DNA from: Gaetbulibacter_B jejuensis
Lineage (GTDB): Bacteria; Bacteroidota; Bacteroidia; Flavobacteriales; Flavobacteriaceae
Reading direction: 5' to 3'
Assembly (NCBI RefSeq): GCF_039524015.1
Contig: NZ_BAAAGF010000002.1
Coordinates: 124,001-188,000 of the forward strand
Length of the DNA stretch: 64,000 nt
The position numbers and the translations under genes were made by a program. The notes below the pieces were generated by a model that was not told the origin of the DNA, made no database searches, and saw only the letters and a program-made list of their open reading frames with translations. Shown here one piece after another: positions 1 through 8,279 of this stretch. The stretch's first letter is position 1. Each line of letters opens with the position of its first letter.

Positions 1-1473
1 TTTTAAATGTAGTAAAAATGTTGTACCAATACCTACTTCACTTTCAACTTCTATTTTTCCACCTATTGCTTCTACCTGATTTTTGGTTATAAATAACCCA
101 AGACCTCTAGAATCTTTGTGCTTGTGAAAGGTTTTGTACATTCCAAATAATTTTTTTCTGTGTCTGTTTAGGTCGATACCCATTCCATTGTCTTCAATTT
201 TTAAAACAAGATATTGGTTATCGTCAGTAAAACTAGTGCTGATATTAATTTTTGGAGTAACATCAGGCTTTCTATACTTTATACTATTGCTAATAAAATT
301 TAAAAGAATGCTGTCTAAATAAGCAGGTACAGTATTTATGATAAGATGTTCTGGTACATTATTGATTATGCTTCCATCATTTTCTAAGATGTGTGCTTTT
401 AAGCTTTCTTTTGTTTTGTTTATGGCTTCATAAAGATTGGTTGGTGTTAAATCTTCATGCAGTTTTGTGTTTAAAATAGCAACTTGGTTAAGGTTTTCTA
501 CCGTTTCACTTAAATTATTAACTGCAGTGTCAACTAGAGGAAAATAGCTATTATCAGTAGCTTCAGGTTCTTCGTGTTTCATCAAGTCTAGTAACATTTC
601 TAAGTTACCAGAATGTGAACGCAAATTATGCGAAACTATGTGAGCAAAGTTTAATAATCTTGAGTTTTGGTCTTTAGTGATTTCTAAAAGGGTGTTAACT
701 TTTTTTTCAGATTCTTTTCGTTTAGTAATATCATTTATTTGAGCGACTAGGTGAAGAGGTGTGCCATCTTCATTACTAACTAAAGATACACTAAGACTAG
801 CCCAAATTATACTTCCATTTTTATGAAGATATCTTTTTTCTATCTGAAAATTTGAGATTTCATTACTTAATAATTTTGCAAATTTTTTATCTCCTAAAGT
901 AGTGTCTTCTTTGTGAGTTATATCTTTAAAATTAAAAGTTTTAAACTCATCAGTAGTATAACCTAGTATGTTTCTTAAGCTTTGGTTTACCCTAATGAAT
1001 TTACCCTCTAAACTTACAATAGCCATTCCAATGGAGGCACTGTCAAAAGTTTTTCTAAACTGTTGTTCTCTAAGTGCAACCTTTTTTTGAGTTTTATTTT
1101 TCTCAGTAATGTCTTGAAATAGTCCTTGAACTTTTACGCATTTTTCATTCTCTAATACAGGAAAACCAATAGCGCGAACCCATTTTTCTCGACCTTTAGC
1201 ACTTACAAGTTCTAATTCTACGTCATAAGGTTCTCCTTGCTCAATACATCTATTGAAATAGTAAGTTATTTTATCTCTAGAGTAGCCTTCTTTGTAAAAA
1301 TCTAGTGCTTTTTCAAGTTCTATATTATAGGATTTTCCAACATCATGAATTTCTCTGGTTATATCACTCCATTGAATTTCATAAGGTTCTAGTAATACTT
1401 GCCATGTTCCAATTTTTGCAGCTTTCTGAATAAAATCGAGAACTTGCTGAGAGTCGTTTACATTGAATTGCAT
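1..1473 (-). CDS. PAS-domain sensor histidine kinase (C-terminal end beyond window)
   Basis: The minus strand is open from an ATG at 1473 to the window edge, giving 491 codons without a stop. Two PAS-like segments are visible (about residues 15-120 and 130-245), each ending in a 'DIT' motif (FQDITEKNK, INDITKRKE). The dimerisation/phosphoacceptor helix follows, with the motif SHNLRSH and His282 as the likely phosphorylated residue. The HATPase region shows an N box (NFISNSIKYRKP), a G1 box (IEDNGMGID) and a G2 box (SRGLGLFITK). The last visible residues (GIGTTFLLHLK) resemble the normal end of such kinases, so probably only a few codons are missing. No transmembrane segment is visible, so a cytoplasmic sensor is inferred. 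The ligand and partner regulator are unknown. There is no response-regulator gene on the visible side. Confidence 0.9.
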   Translation of the reverse strand, partial: MQFNVNDSQQVLDFIQKAAKIGTWQVLLEPYEIQWSDITREIHDVGKSYNIELEKALDFYKEGYSRDKITYYFNRCIEQGEPYDVELELVSAKGREKWVRAIGFPVLENEKCVKVQGLFQDITEKNKTQKKVALREQQFRKTFDSASIGMAIVSLEGKFIRVNQSLRNILGYTTDEFKTFNFKDITHKEDTTLGDKKFAKLLSNEISNFQIEKRYLHKNGSIIWASLSVSLVSNEDGTPLHLVAQINDITKRKESEKKVNTLLEITKDQNSRLLNFAHIVSHNLRSHSGNLEMLLDLMKHEEPEATDNSYFPLVDTAVNNLSETVENLNQVAILNTKLHEDLTPTNLYEAINKTKESLKAHILENDGSIINNVPEHLIINTVPAYLDSILLNFISNSIKYRKPDVTPKINISTSFTDDNQYLVLKIEDNGMGIDLNRHRKKLFGMYKTFHKHKDSRGLGLFITKNQVEAIGGKIEVESEVGIGTTFLLHLK

Positions 1474-1607
1474 ATATAGCTATTAGTTTTAAGGTATTAT
1501 TGGGATAATTCAAATATACAATTTGAAATGAAATTTGCAATTATACCGTTACTAATAACTTAATGGTTTTGATTACTTAACAATGTTTGAGTATGCTTCT
1601 TAAACAT

Positions 1608-2912
1608 TTAATCGGTCTTTTTACGTTTAATAAATCTTATAACAAAGAAAATAGCACTTAGTAAACCTATAAAAACAGCTGTAGCTATCATTTCTTTATT
1701 AGAAAGATTAGATAAGAAATATATAATAATGCCAATTGATAGAATTGGAACAGTTAGTCCACCAGGAATTTTAAATTCACCAGCCTCAGATTTTTTAGTT
1801 TTCCTAAGTTTTATAACTGAAAGTGCTACACCCAAGTAAAGTAAAAGAATAGAGCTAGTAGCAATAATTACAAGTTGTTCAAAACTTCCTGTAGATGCAA
1901 ATAAAAACACCAAAAAACCATGTACAATAATTGCAATGTATGGTGTAGCAAATTTAGGGTGGATTTTAGCTAGTGGTTTTATAGGAATAACTTTGTCTCT
2001 AGCTAAAGCATAGATTACTCTTGGTGAGTTTAGCAAGTCGCCACTAACCATACCAAACATTGAAACAGCGGCTCCAATGGTAAGTAAAACATAACCAAAT
2101 GTTCCCATTGATATTTTTGCGGTTTCAGCTAGAGGTGTTGCTTTGTGGTTTACTAAATCAGTTCCAAGAACACCTTGCGACACCGTTTGAATAAGAATAT
2201 ATAATACTACTACAGAGCCTATGCTTAAAAAAATTGAACGAGGTATTGTACGTTTAGGGTTTTTAATTTCTCCACCAACAATTAACCCAGTTTCACAACC
2301 TAAAAAAGCAAAAAAGAGAATTAATGAGGATTCACCAAGTTGATCTAAGGTAGGTAATGTCTCAATATGCAAATTAGACACTGATATGTTTTTAAGCCCT
2401 AAAACCACTAAAACAATTAAAGGAATAACTTTTAAAAGTGTGTTGATTTTTACCAAACCAATACCTTGTTTTATACCTCTTACATTAATTGTAACCAGTA
2501 ATACATACACTATAAGTAACGAAAGAACTCTGTAAGAAGTTAATTCAAACAAAGGGTTGAATGTTGCTATAATATTTAATAGCGCATTAGCTACTGCTGC
2601 AGAAGCAAGTATATTACTACCTGAAGCAAAAATACCTGCAAGAAAACCTGCATAATCACCAAAAGCGGTTTCAATGTAAGTGTAAGGACCTCCAGTATTA
2701 TTTACTTTACTTCCTGCTTCAGCAAAGCAGAGTACTATTAATGCAATAAGAATTCCACAAAAGATGTAAGAAAAAATACTTGCTGAACCCATAATGCCAG
2801 CAATTACAGCAGGAAGAGCAAAAATTCCAGCTCCAATCATAATGTTCATTATATTGGCAGATAACCCAAAAACACCAATGGAGCGTTTTAAGCCTTCATC
2901 TTTTTTTATCAT
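1608..2912 (-). CDS. APC-family amino acid permease
   Basis: This is a 434-residue, very hydrophobic protein with about 12 predicted membrane helices. It carries the APC superfamily signature in helix 1 (GAGIFALPA, about residues 27-35) and the typical NTGGPYTY segment before helix 3. It also has the FFAFLGCETG region seen in amino acid/polyamine antiporters. The short positively charged tail (IRFIKRKK) suits a cytoplasmic C-terminus. Amino-acid uptake or exchange is the family role; the substrate cannot be read from the sequence. It starts at an ATG with a near-consensus -7 box (TACTTTTA) upstream and appears monocistronic. A weak 7-bp hairpin lies after the stop, too poor to call a terminator. 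Confidence 0.9.
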   Translation of the reverse strand: MIKKDEGLKRSIGVFGLSANIMNIMIGAGIFALPAVIAGIMGSASIFSYIFCGILIALIVLCFAEAGSKVNNTGGPYTYIETAFGDYAGFLAGIFASGSNILASAAVANALLNIIATFNPLFELTSYRVLSLLIVYVLLVTINVRGIKQGIGLVKINTLLKVIPLIVLVVLGLKNISVSNLHIETLPTLDQLGESSLILFFAFLGCETGLIVGGEIKNPKRTIPRSIFLSIGSVVVLYILIQTVSQGVLGTDLVNHKATPLAETAKISMGTFGYVLLTIGAAVSMFGMVSGDLLNSPRVIYALARDKVIPIKPLAKIHPKFATPYIAIIVHGFLVFLFASTGSFEQLVIIATSSILLLYLGVALSVIKLRKTKKSEAGEFKIPGGLTVPILSIGIIIYFLSNLSNKEMIATAVFIGLLSAIFFVIRFIKRKKTD

Positions 2913-3051
2913 AGATTTAATTTAATTAAAAGTAAATTGTTGTTTTCAAAGTAAAACGAATGAACGCGTAATTGTTGCATGTTTCACATAAGTATTATAA
3001 TTAGTGCTGTTAATTATAAGACTTTGGGTTTTGACTTAAAGATACTACTTT

Positions 3052-4467
3052 TTAAAATTGAAAATAAATAAACTGCTCTCCACTACCTTGTGCAATAACG
3101 ATAAGGAAAAACATAATAGCCCAAACCAATCCTAAAACCCAAGGTTTGGTTTTTAATGAAACCTCTTTCATTGAAGTATTTCGCATCATCCAATGACATA
3201 TAAATAACAAGGTAATGAGAGAAAAAACCTTGATGATTTCGAAACTTTGTAAAATCTTTTCACCATCATTATTCACAAATAGCATTGAGGTTATTATGTT
3301 TTTAGCAGTTGAAAACTCTCTGGCTCTAAAAAACACCCAAGTAAAGTTAACAAGCGTATAAGTTAATAGTGCTAAAAAAATACCATTGTACTTATTAATT
3401 TTAACATGTATTTTGTTTTTAAGTAAGCGTTCTACAACAAGATAAATTCCATGCAACGCTCCCCAAACAACAAAAGTCCAAGCAGCACCATGCCATAAGC
3501 CACCTAGTAGCATAGTTAGCATTAAAGCTATGTACATTCTTGTAATGCCATATCTATTACCACCTAAAGGAATATATAAATAATCTCTTAACCAACTTGA
3601 TAATGAAATGTGCCAACGTTTCCATAGCTCAGAAAAACCAATGGAAGCGTAAGGATACCTAAAGTTATCTGGTAAAACGATACCAAGCATTAATGCAATA
3701 CCTATAGCACAAGTTGAGTATCCTGCAAAATCAAAGAAAATTTGACCAGAGAAAGCCAAAGTACCAGTCCATGCATCTAAAGTGTTTAGAATTGCTTTTG
3801 AACCAAATATTTCATCAGAAGTGTCGGCCAATAATGTGTCAGCTAATACGACTTTTTGAAACAAACCAATCGTCAACAAAAAAACACCCCAAATAAACTG
3901 GTTTGTAGTAGCCTTTTTTTCTTCATAAAATTGAGTGATTAAATCTTTAGCTCTAACTATAGGTCCTGCTACTAATTGTGGGAAAAAAGTAACATATAAA
4001 GCAAAGTCTAAAAATGTTCTAGCAGGTTCAATCTTTTTATAATACATATCAATGGTATAAGACATGGTTTGAAACGTATAAAACGAAATACCCATTGGTA
4101 AAATAATATCCATTGGTAGAGCTTGATATTCAATGCCAATAGTATTGATAATCGAAGTGAAATTTTCTAGTAAAAAATTACCGTATTTAAAAAATGCAAG
4201 AAATCCTAAATTTACGGTCATACTTAGTAATAGCCACATTTTTCTTTTCTTTTGATTCTCTTCAATAGCTAGTTTTTTTCCTGCTGTCCAATCTACAATA
4301 GTTGATATCCATAGCAGTATGACCAAAGGAGGATTCCATAGACCATAAAAAACATAGCTAGCAAGAAGAAGCATTCTTTTTTTACCAGCCCAATTGAATA
4401 GTTTTAAATAATAAAGTGCTAAAACTACAGTTAAAAACACAATGAAACTTAATGAGTTGAATAACAT
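3052..4467 (-). CDS. MBOAT-family membrane O-acyltransferase (AlgI/DltB-like)
   Basis: This is a 471-residue multi-spanning membrane protein of the MBOAT family. Visible hallmarks are GPIVRAKD (about 168-175), WKRWHISLSSWLRDYLYIPLG around His286, and GLWHGAAWTF with the family's invariant His326. Known members (AlgI, DltB, PatA) move an acyl group, often acetyl, across the inner membrane for transfer to an exported polymer. The gene begins 2 bp after the stop of the upstream SGNH-like gene, so the two are almost certainly co-transcribed. This is the classic two-component arrangement for O-acetylating an exported glycan. No polysaccharide synthase lies next to it, so the acceptor is not known from context. 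Confidence 0.93.
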   Translation of the reverse strand: MLFNSLSFIVFLTVVLALYYLKLFNWAGKKRMLLLASYVFYGLWNPPLVILLWISTIVDWTAGKKLAIEENQKKRKMWLLLSMTVNLGFLAFFKYGNFLLENFTSIINTIGIEYQALPMDIILPMGISFYTFQTMSYTIDMYYKKIEPARTFLDFALYVTFFPQLVAGPIVRAKDLITQFYEEKKATTNQFIWGVFLLTIGLFQKVVLADTLLADTSDEIFGSKAILNTLDAWTGTLAFSGQIFFDFAGYSTCAIGIALMLGIVLPDNFRYPYASIGFSELWKRWHISLSSWLRDYLYIPLGGNRYGITRMYIALMLTMLLGGLWHGAAWTFVVWGALHGIYLVVERLLKNKIHVKINKYNGIFLALLTYTLVNFTWVFFRAREFSTAKNIITSMLFVNNDGEKILQSFEIIKVFSLITLLFICHWMMRNTSMKEVSLKTKPWVLGLVWAIMFFLIVIAQGSGEQFIYFQF

Positions 4468-4469
4468 AG

Positions 4470-5510
4470 TTAGTTGGTTTTAGAGTTAAATAAAGCTCCT
4501 TCAGCTTTCATGATTTTCACTAATTCGGTTGTGAAAAATCGAGCATCGTCTGCCGATAAATGAGATAATTCAGGGCATTTTAGGTTTTTAAACTGGTCGT
4601 AGTCCTCATAATAATACGCTTTTGCATTTGTAGCTTTAACAAGAGGCTCCCAAAGGTCTGCACGCGACAAAAACTTGTCTTCGCCTTCTTTTATCCAGCC
4701 ACTGGATGGACATCTCAATAAAATTAAATTCCCACCTCGTTCTATAAATTTCTTAGCATCTGCAACAAAAAAATTAGTTGTTGCTTCTACGTCAGGTGGA
4801 TTGTTGTTACCCATTATTACAAATTTCCAAGCTGCAATTATGGTATTTGCAAATGCGGTATCAGTAGCAGTTTTTTCACTCATCACATTATTTCTGTCCT
4901 CATCCATATATGAAAAAGCCTCAAAAGGAGGATACTGAGGTTTGCCTGTTCTGTTTCCTGAATTAAAGTTGTTTAATAAAGATTTTAAATCAATATCGTC
5001 AGACCAACCTTCTTCACTTGTTGATACTAATACTAAGTTTTTTTGAAGTGGTAAAGAAAACCAATGGTTTAAGCGTTGCGCATAAGTTCGGTCTTTGAAA
5101 TAGTCGACTCTAGCTTGTGCTCGTTTCCAAGGTCCAGCTTCTGGGTAAGTCGTTGAAAAGAATAACCCAGGAGTTACACCAACTACAACAGTGCCTTTAA
5201 AATCTGTGTTATTTACAATGTCATGAAAAATAGGTAGAGGAGATGTACCAGCACTTGCTAATTGTATGGGTCTTACTCCAGTTTCGGCTTCCCATTCATT
5301 AAGCTGAATATCAAATAAAACGCGAGATGATCCTGTAAGCACAACATCATTGCTGGTTAGTTTGTCTACTTTAGCTCTTTGTACTGCCCAAAGGTCTTTA
5401 TTGTCATCTAAATCTGGGGTTTTACCTTGAGATCTCCAATAGAGTTCCCATGAGGTTACTGCAATAATGCTTAAGGCAATTGCAATAAAAAGGGATTGTT
5501 TTAGATTCAT
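4470..5510 (-). CDS. SGNH-like periplasmic partner of the MBOAT acyltransferase
   Basis: This 346-residue protein has one N-terminal membrane anchor (about residues 7-22) followed by a soluble domain. TGSSRVLFDIQ (Ser61/Ser62) matches the block I nucleophile region of SGNH/GDSL-type esterases and acyltransferases. Near the C-terminus, LSHLSADDA with His317 fits the block V catalytic His. AlgX/AlgJ/DltD-like proteins with this layout receive acyl groups from MBOAT proteins in the periplasm and pass them to glycans. The 2-bp gap to the MBOAT gene supports that role. The specific acceptor and the catalytic Asp are inferences I could not fix from sequence alone. The start is an ATG directly before a typical membrane-anchor sequence. 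Confidence 0.8.
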   Translation of the reverse strand: MNLKQSLFIAIALSIIAVTSWELYWRSQGKTPDLDDNKDLWAVQRAKVDKLTSNDVVLTGSSRVLFDIQLNEWEAETGVRPIQLASAGTSPLPIFHDIVNNTDFKGTVVVGVTPGLFFSTTYPEAGPWKRAQARVDYFKDRTYAQRLNHWFSLPLQKNLVLVSTSEEGWSDDIDLKSLLNNFNSGNRTGKPQYPPFEAFSYMDEDRNNVMSEKTATDTAFANTIIAAWKFVIMGNNNPPDVEATTNFFVADAKKFIERGGNLILLRCPSSGWIKEGEDKFLSRADLWEPLVKATNAKAYYYEDYDQFKNLKCPELSHLSADDARFFTTELVKIMKAEGALFNSKTN

Positions 5511-5554
5511 TTTTGGTTGGTTTTAGCTTTCAATAGTCTTCCAATTTTAAGTTG

Positions 5555-5809
5555 TTATATTTCAGAAGGATTCATAAAAATGACGATATCACAGCCTTTT
5601 GTGAAACTGTTTAATGCAGATTTTATTGATGAATCTAGTTCACAGACATAAAGATTTTCGGCATGTTCTAGTTCCATTAAATGATGATAGTTTTCTTTCT
5701 TTTTAATGTCTAAAGTTGAAATTTTCACATCAAAATTTTGATTTAAAAATAGGGATACAACATTGTCATCTATGTATCCTGAACCACCTATGATACCTAC
5801 TATTTTCAT
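5555..5809 (-). CDS. Truncated Rossmann-fold NAD(P)-binding protein (NmrA/epimerase-like remnant)
   Basis: This 84-residue ORF begins with an NAD(P)-binding signature (IVGIIGGSGYI) and a beta-alpha-beta unit, then stops just after GCDIVIF. In full-length atypical short-chain dehydrogenases that motif marks about the first third of the protein. The rest of the fold, including any catalytic residues, is absent downstream. Its first 44 bases overlap the end of the preceding gene in another frame. I read it as a 5' remnant left by a deletion, possibly still translated but unlikely to be an enzyme. A genuine small Rossmann protein is the less likely alternative. Confidence 0.5.
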   Translation of the reverse strand: MKIVGIIGGSGYIDDNVVSLFLNQNFDVKISTLDIKKKENYHHLMELEHAENLYVCELDSSIKSALNSFTKGCDIVIFMNPSEI

Positions 5810-6224
5810 GTTGGGTTATTTGGTTTAATGTTCTACTTTTTTTAATCCAAAGATGTTCAAAACTTGTAGAGATGTAATCGCATTCTGTTGGTTGACGACC
5901 TGATAAAATACCTGAAGCTATTATTTTATTTTCACTAACAACTTTTAACTCTAGACTAGTGATTTCAATTTGTGTCCATTGGTTGATTAAAACAGCTTCT
6001 AGCGTTATAAAGCTTCTGTTATTTAGGTTTGCGGTCTCAGTTCTCAAAAACTCCCAACCCATTAACTGTTCTAGAGTTTGTAAATGAATTGATGATTGTT
6101 TGTTGTCTTGTAATGAGTTGTAATACTGTGTTATGGAGTTTAAGTCTTTATTGTTTATTGTTGATTGAGAAAACCCAAAGTTTGATAGTAACAGTAAAGC
6201 TGAGTATAGAATTATTTTACCCAT
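5766..6224 (-). CDS. Secreted NTF2/SnoaL-like small protein
   Basis: This is a 152-residue protein with a clear signal peptide (hydrophobic residues 5-17, cleavage after about FGFSQS). The mature part has the alternating helix and strand pattern of an NTF2/SnoaL-like domain, including a final strand with FEHLWIKK. No enzyme residues can be assigned. The last 14 residues are encoded inside the following NAD-binding ORF in a different frame and look unstructured. The original stop may have been lost when the neighbour was truncated. It sits in a run of small exported proteins with a related lipoprotein upstream; a shared function is inferred only from position. Confidence 0.65.
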   Translation of the reverse strand: MGKIILYSALLLLSNFGFSQSTINNKDLNSITQYYNSLQDNKQSSIHLQTLEQLMGWEFLRTETANLNNRSFITLEAVLINQWTQIEITSLELKVVSENKIIASGILSGRQPTECDYISTSFEHLWIKKSRTLNQITQHENSRYHRWFRIHR

Positions 6225-6258
6225 TATTTTTGTGATTTTGTATTACTTAAGGTAGATG

Positions 6259-6328
6259 CAATGGTTATAAGATCAGCTCTATAAATATTTAACACTAAAC
6301 TTTAATGATGTTTTACTTATAACCATTG
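6259..6328. repeat. Perfect 13-bp inverted repeat between two genes
   Basis: CAATGGTTATAAG at 6259-6271 is matched exactly by its reverse complement at 6316-6328, with 44 bp between the arms. Weaker similarity continues outside the arms (GGTAGATG against GGAGATGA). It lies between the end of the lipoprotein gene (6376) and the start of the next secreted protein (6224). There is no T-tract at the base, so a simple terminator is unlikely. It may be an intergenic palindromic element or a regulatory or mRNA-stability structure. Confidence 0.6.
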
Positions 6329-6375
6329 ATTTAGTCATCTCCACCAAAACTAAAATCTACCTTTTTGTGAGTTGG

Positions 6376-6894
6376 TTATTTAGAAGCTTCAGCTTCTTCT
6401 TTCGACAATTCTTTTTTACTAGCTTCAATAGCTTGAAGTTCTAAGATAACCTCTGTTGGATCCCAGTAACCTAATTGTCTTACAATTTTACCATCAGCAA
6501 ATCTATAGGTAAGATGAACAGGCATTGTAATTTCTTTACCAGTTTCTTTCATTGTACCTTTCCATTCTAGCCAACAGTTTACCCAAGTTTCGCCATCGTC
6601 AGTTACTACCATTTCATATTCTGGATCATTGTCGGTAAACCCTCTGCTAGAGTAGTAATTTTCATTAGCTTTATGAAACGACATGGTTTCTTCTACAGTC
6701 ATAAACTTATCAGAGTTGAAGTAAGTTTTACAAGTGTCAGCATAAAAGCTGGTATCATAATTCTTGGCATTGTATTGCTGTATCGCTTTTTTTACTGTTT
6801 CAATTTCAGGCGACTGTTGTGTGTAGCGTTTGCTTTGTTCTTGGCAAGCTGTAAATAAAACTAGTACAATACTTAAAATAAATAGCTTTTTCAT
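6376..6894 (-). CDS. Lipoprotein with NTF2/SnoaL-like domain
   Basis: This is a 172-residue protein with a lipoprotein signal (FILSIVLVLFTAC, lipobox Cys near residue 17), so it is probably anchored in a membrane facing the periplasm. The mature part fits the SnoaL/NTF2-like cone fold: a helical start (VKKAIQQYNAKNYD), a strand with WVNCWLEWKG, and a closing MPVHLTYRFADGKI strand followed by LGYWDPTEV. Family members bind or isomerise small hydrophobic ligands; no substrate can be named. It lies 11 bp after the stop of the upstream secreted gene and is probably in its operon. The C-terminus is a charged helix rich in Glu and Lys. Confidence 0.8.
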   Translation of the reverse strand: MKKLFILSIVLVLFTACQEQSKRYTQQSPEIETVKKAIQQYNAKNYDTSFYADTCKTYFNSDKFMTVEETMSFHKANENYYSSRGFTDNDPEYEMVVTDDGETWVNCWLEWKGTMKETGKEITMPVHLTYRFADGKIVRQLGYWDPTEVILELQAIEASKKELSKEEAEASK

Positions 6895-6905
6895 TGGTTT
6901 AGGTT

Positions 6906-7682
6906 TTATTGTTTACTGTAGCTTAAATCAGGTCGCATCCAGCCAGATATTTCACTGTAACTTGAAATAAGACTATTTAAATTGTCAAAAAGCGGTCTAG
7001 CTTCTTCACCTAAGAGTTTCCAATTGTCTTCAGAAATTTGTTCATAATCCAAAGCGCTTTTAGCTGAAATAACCACAACAAATCTATCTCCAACATGCCC
7101 AAAACCGTTTTGGTAAATGCGATAGTGCATTTTGGAATTTTTTTGTGCAAACAAATCTTTAATAGCTTTTATTGCTTCTCTGGTTTTACTTACGTTTTTG
7201 GCTGCAACATCCATAAAAATCCATCTTCGGTAGTTTTGCCCTTCTTGAGTTGTACTCATCCCATCTGGCATGTAAGACAGGTTTTCATTTAGTAATGTAA
7301 TGTAGCTACCGTGTTTGTCGTAGCATTCGTTAAAACGCTCAAAGTAAGAGGTGAATTTTTCTTCACCTACGGTTTTAGCAAAATCTTCCATTGGATCTTC
7401 ATCTAAATCTGCAAATTTTTCAACAGGAGTAATAGTTAAAAATGTACCATCATCCATTTGTGCAACACTCCAAGATTCTGAAAAATTGTGCTTTTCACAA
7501 AGCGCTTTAAACTCTTTAGAAACTTCAATATAGTCATTGTGCTTTGAGGGTTTTACTTGATCTTCATGAACAAGATAAGCTTGTACTTGAGCTACTGTTA
7601 CTAAAGGCAATACAAGTAGAGCCAAAAGCAATAGTTTAGATTTCAATGTGTTTGAGGCACTGATTGTTTTTAAAATTTTCAT
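6906..7682 (-). CDS. Secreted protein with two ferredoxin-like (ABM-like) repeats, function unknown
   Basis: This is a 258-residue exported protein; the N-terminal hydrophobic stretch (LLLLALLVLPLVTVA) is a signal peptide. The mature chain appears to have two related halves of about 105 residues, each with a long amphipathic helix and a central strand (TFLTITPVEKF and FVVVISAKSA). That is consistent with a tandem dimeric alpha/beta barrel fold. I do not recognise a named family, and the fold is an inference from pattern only. It lies 17 bp downstream of the 143-residue secreted gene, with which it shares its first codons and leader. The two probably form one operon downstream of a shared promoter. 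Confidence 0.75.
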   Translation of the reverse strand: MKILKTISASNTLKSKLLLLALLVLPLVTVAQVQAYLVHEDQVKPSKHNDYIEVSKEFKALCEKHNFSESWSVAQMDDGTFLTITPVEKFADLDEDPMEDFAKTVGEEKFTSYFERFNECYDKHGSYITLLNENLSYMPDGMSTTQEGQNYRRWIFMDVAAKNVSKTREAIKAIKDLFAQKNSKMHYRIYQNGFGHVGDRFVVVISAKSALDYEQISEDNWKLLGEEARPLFDNLNSLISSYSEISGWMRPDLSYSKQ

Positions 7683-8141
7683 GATTAATAGTGTTTGAAT
7701 TATTTTTTGTCTAATTGAGGTAACCCTGAAAACAGTTCGTCTGTATGCATTAAAAAGTATTTATCAAACTTTTTGAAAAATGCATCTCTATCATTTTCAG
7801 TTTTCCAAGCAGAATTAATTAACTCTCCTTGCTTTACACTTGCAGCTTCAACATCATTCCAGTTGGCATACTCTGTAACGAATACTAAATCTCTAGAATC
7901 GCTACCTGAAAGATGTCTCATTGCACGCTCGCTTATGATTTTGTCATTAGGTAGAACAACCTTTTTTTGGAACTCTTCTAATAATGAAGCTAATTCGGCT
8001 TGTGAGCCATTTTCTGGAATTGTAATTTTCCAAGTGGTAACTGTAAATACAGTATTGTCTTGAGCACTTGCGTTTGTTGGTGCAAGTATTAATAATAAAG
8101 CTAATACTAACGTAGTTTTTAAAATTTTCATGATTAATAGT
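7666..8141. repeat. 27-bp perfect direct repeat over the starts of two neighbouring genes
   Basis: Positions 7666-7692 and 8115-8141 are identical over 27 bp. On the minus strand each copy holds a short leader (CTATTAATC), the ATG and the codons for MKILK. Outside the 27 bp the sequences diverge. Either the two genes arose by duplication with the start under selection, or the leader is conserved for translation control. The repeat spacing would allow deletion of the intervening gene by recombination. Confidence 0.75.
7700..8131 (-). CDS. Small secreted protein, single ferredoxin-like domain, function unknown
   Basis: This 143-residue protein has a signal peptide (hydrophobic residues 7-17, cleavage after about NASAQ). 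The mature part (FTVTTWKITIP, a long helix, then DLVFVTEYANW) resembles a one-domain version of the fold in the next gene. It is similar in size to antibiotic-biosynthesis-monooxygenase-like dimeric barrels. No catalytic residues are recognised. It is the first gene of a likely five-gene run of small exported proteins (8131 down to 5555). The run lies immediately downstream of a two-component system on the same strand, separated by 148 bp. Confidence 0.72.
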   Translation of the reverse strand: MKILKTTLVLALLLILAPTNASAQDNTVFTVTTWKITIPENGSQAELASLLEEFQKKVVLPNDKIISERAMRHLSGSDSRDLVFVTEYANWNDVEAASVKQGELINSAWKTENDRDAFFKKFDKYFLMHTDELFSGLPQLDKK

Positions 8142-8279
8142 TTTAATGGTTAATTAATAGTGATTTATTTTTGATTTGGTATCTAAATAACTAATAATCA
8201 ATGATTGAAAGAAGTGGTTTAGGACGAATGGATATAAATACTGTCCGAAGGGTAGGTTATAGTTTTCTAAGTGGGAAAA

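Noticed and set aside
134..322. Plus-strand ORF opposite the histidine kinase
   Set aside because: The minus strand carries clear kinase HATPase motifs in the same interval; this is a shadow.
1561..1607. 7-bp hairpin (AATGTTT/AAACATT) as terminator of the permease gene
   Set aside because: The stem is AT-only and short, and there is no adjoining T-run on the minus strand.
8218..8253. GGAC...GTCC small inverted repeat downstream of the response regulator as its binding site
   Set aside because: Only 4 bp per arm, expected by chance, and it does not resemble LytTR direct-repeat sites.
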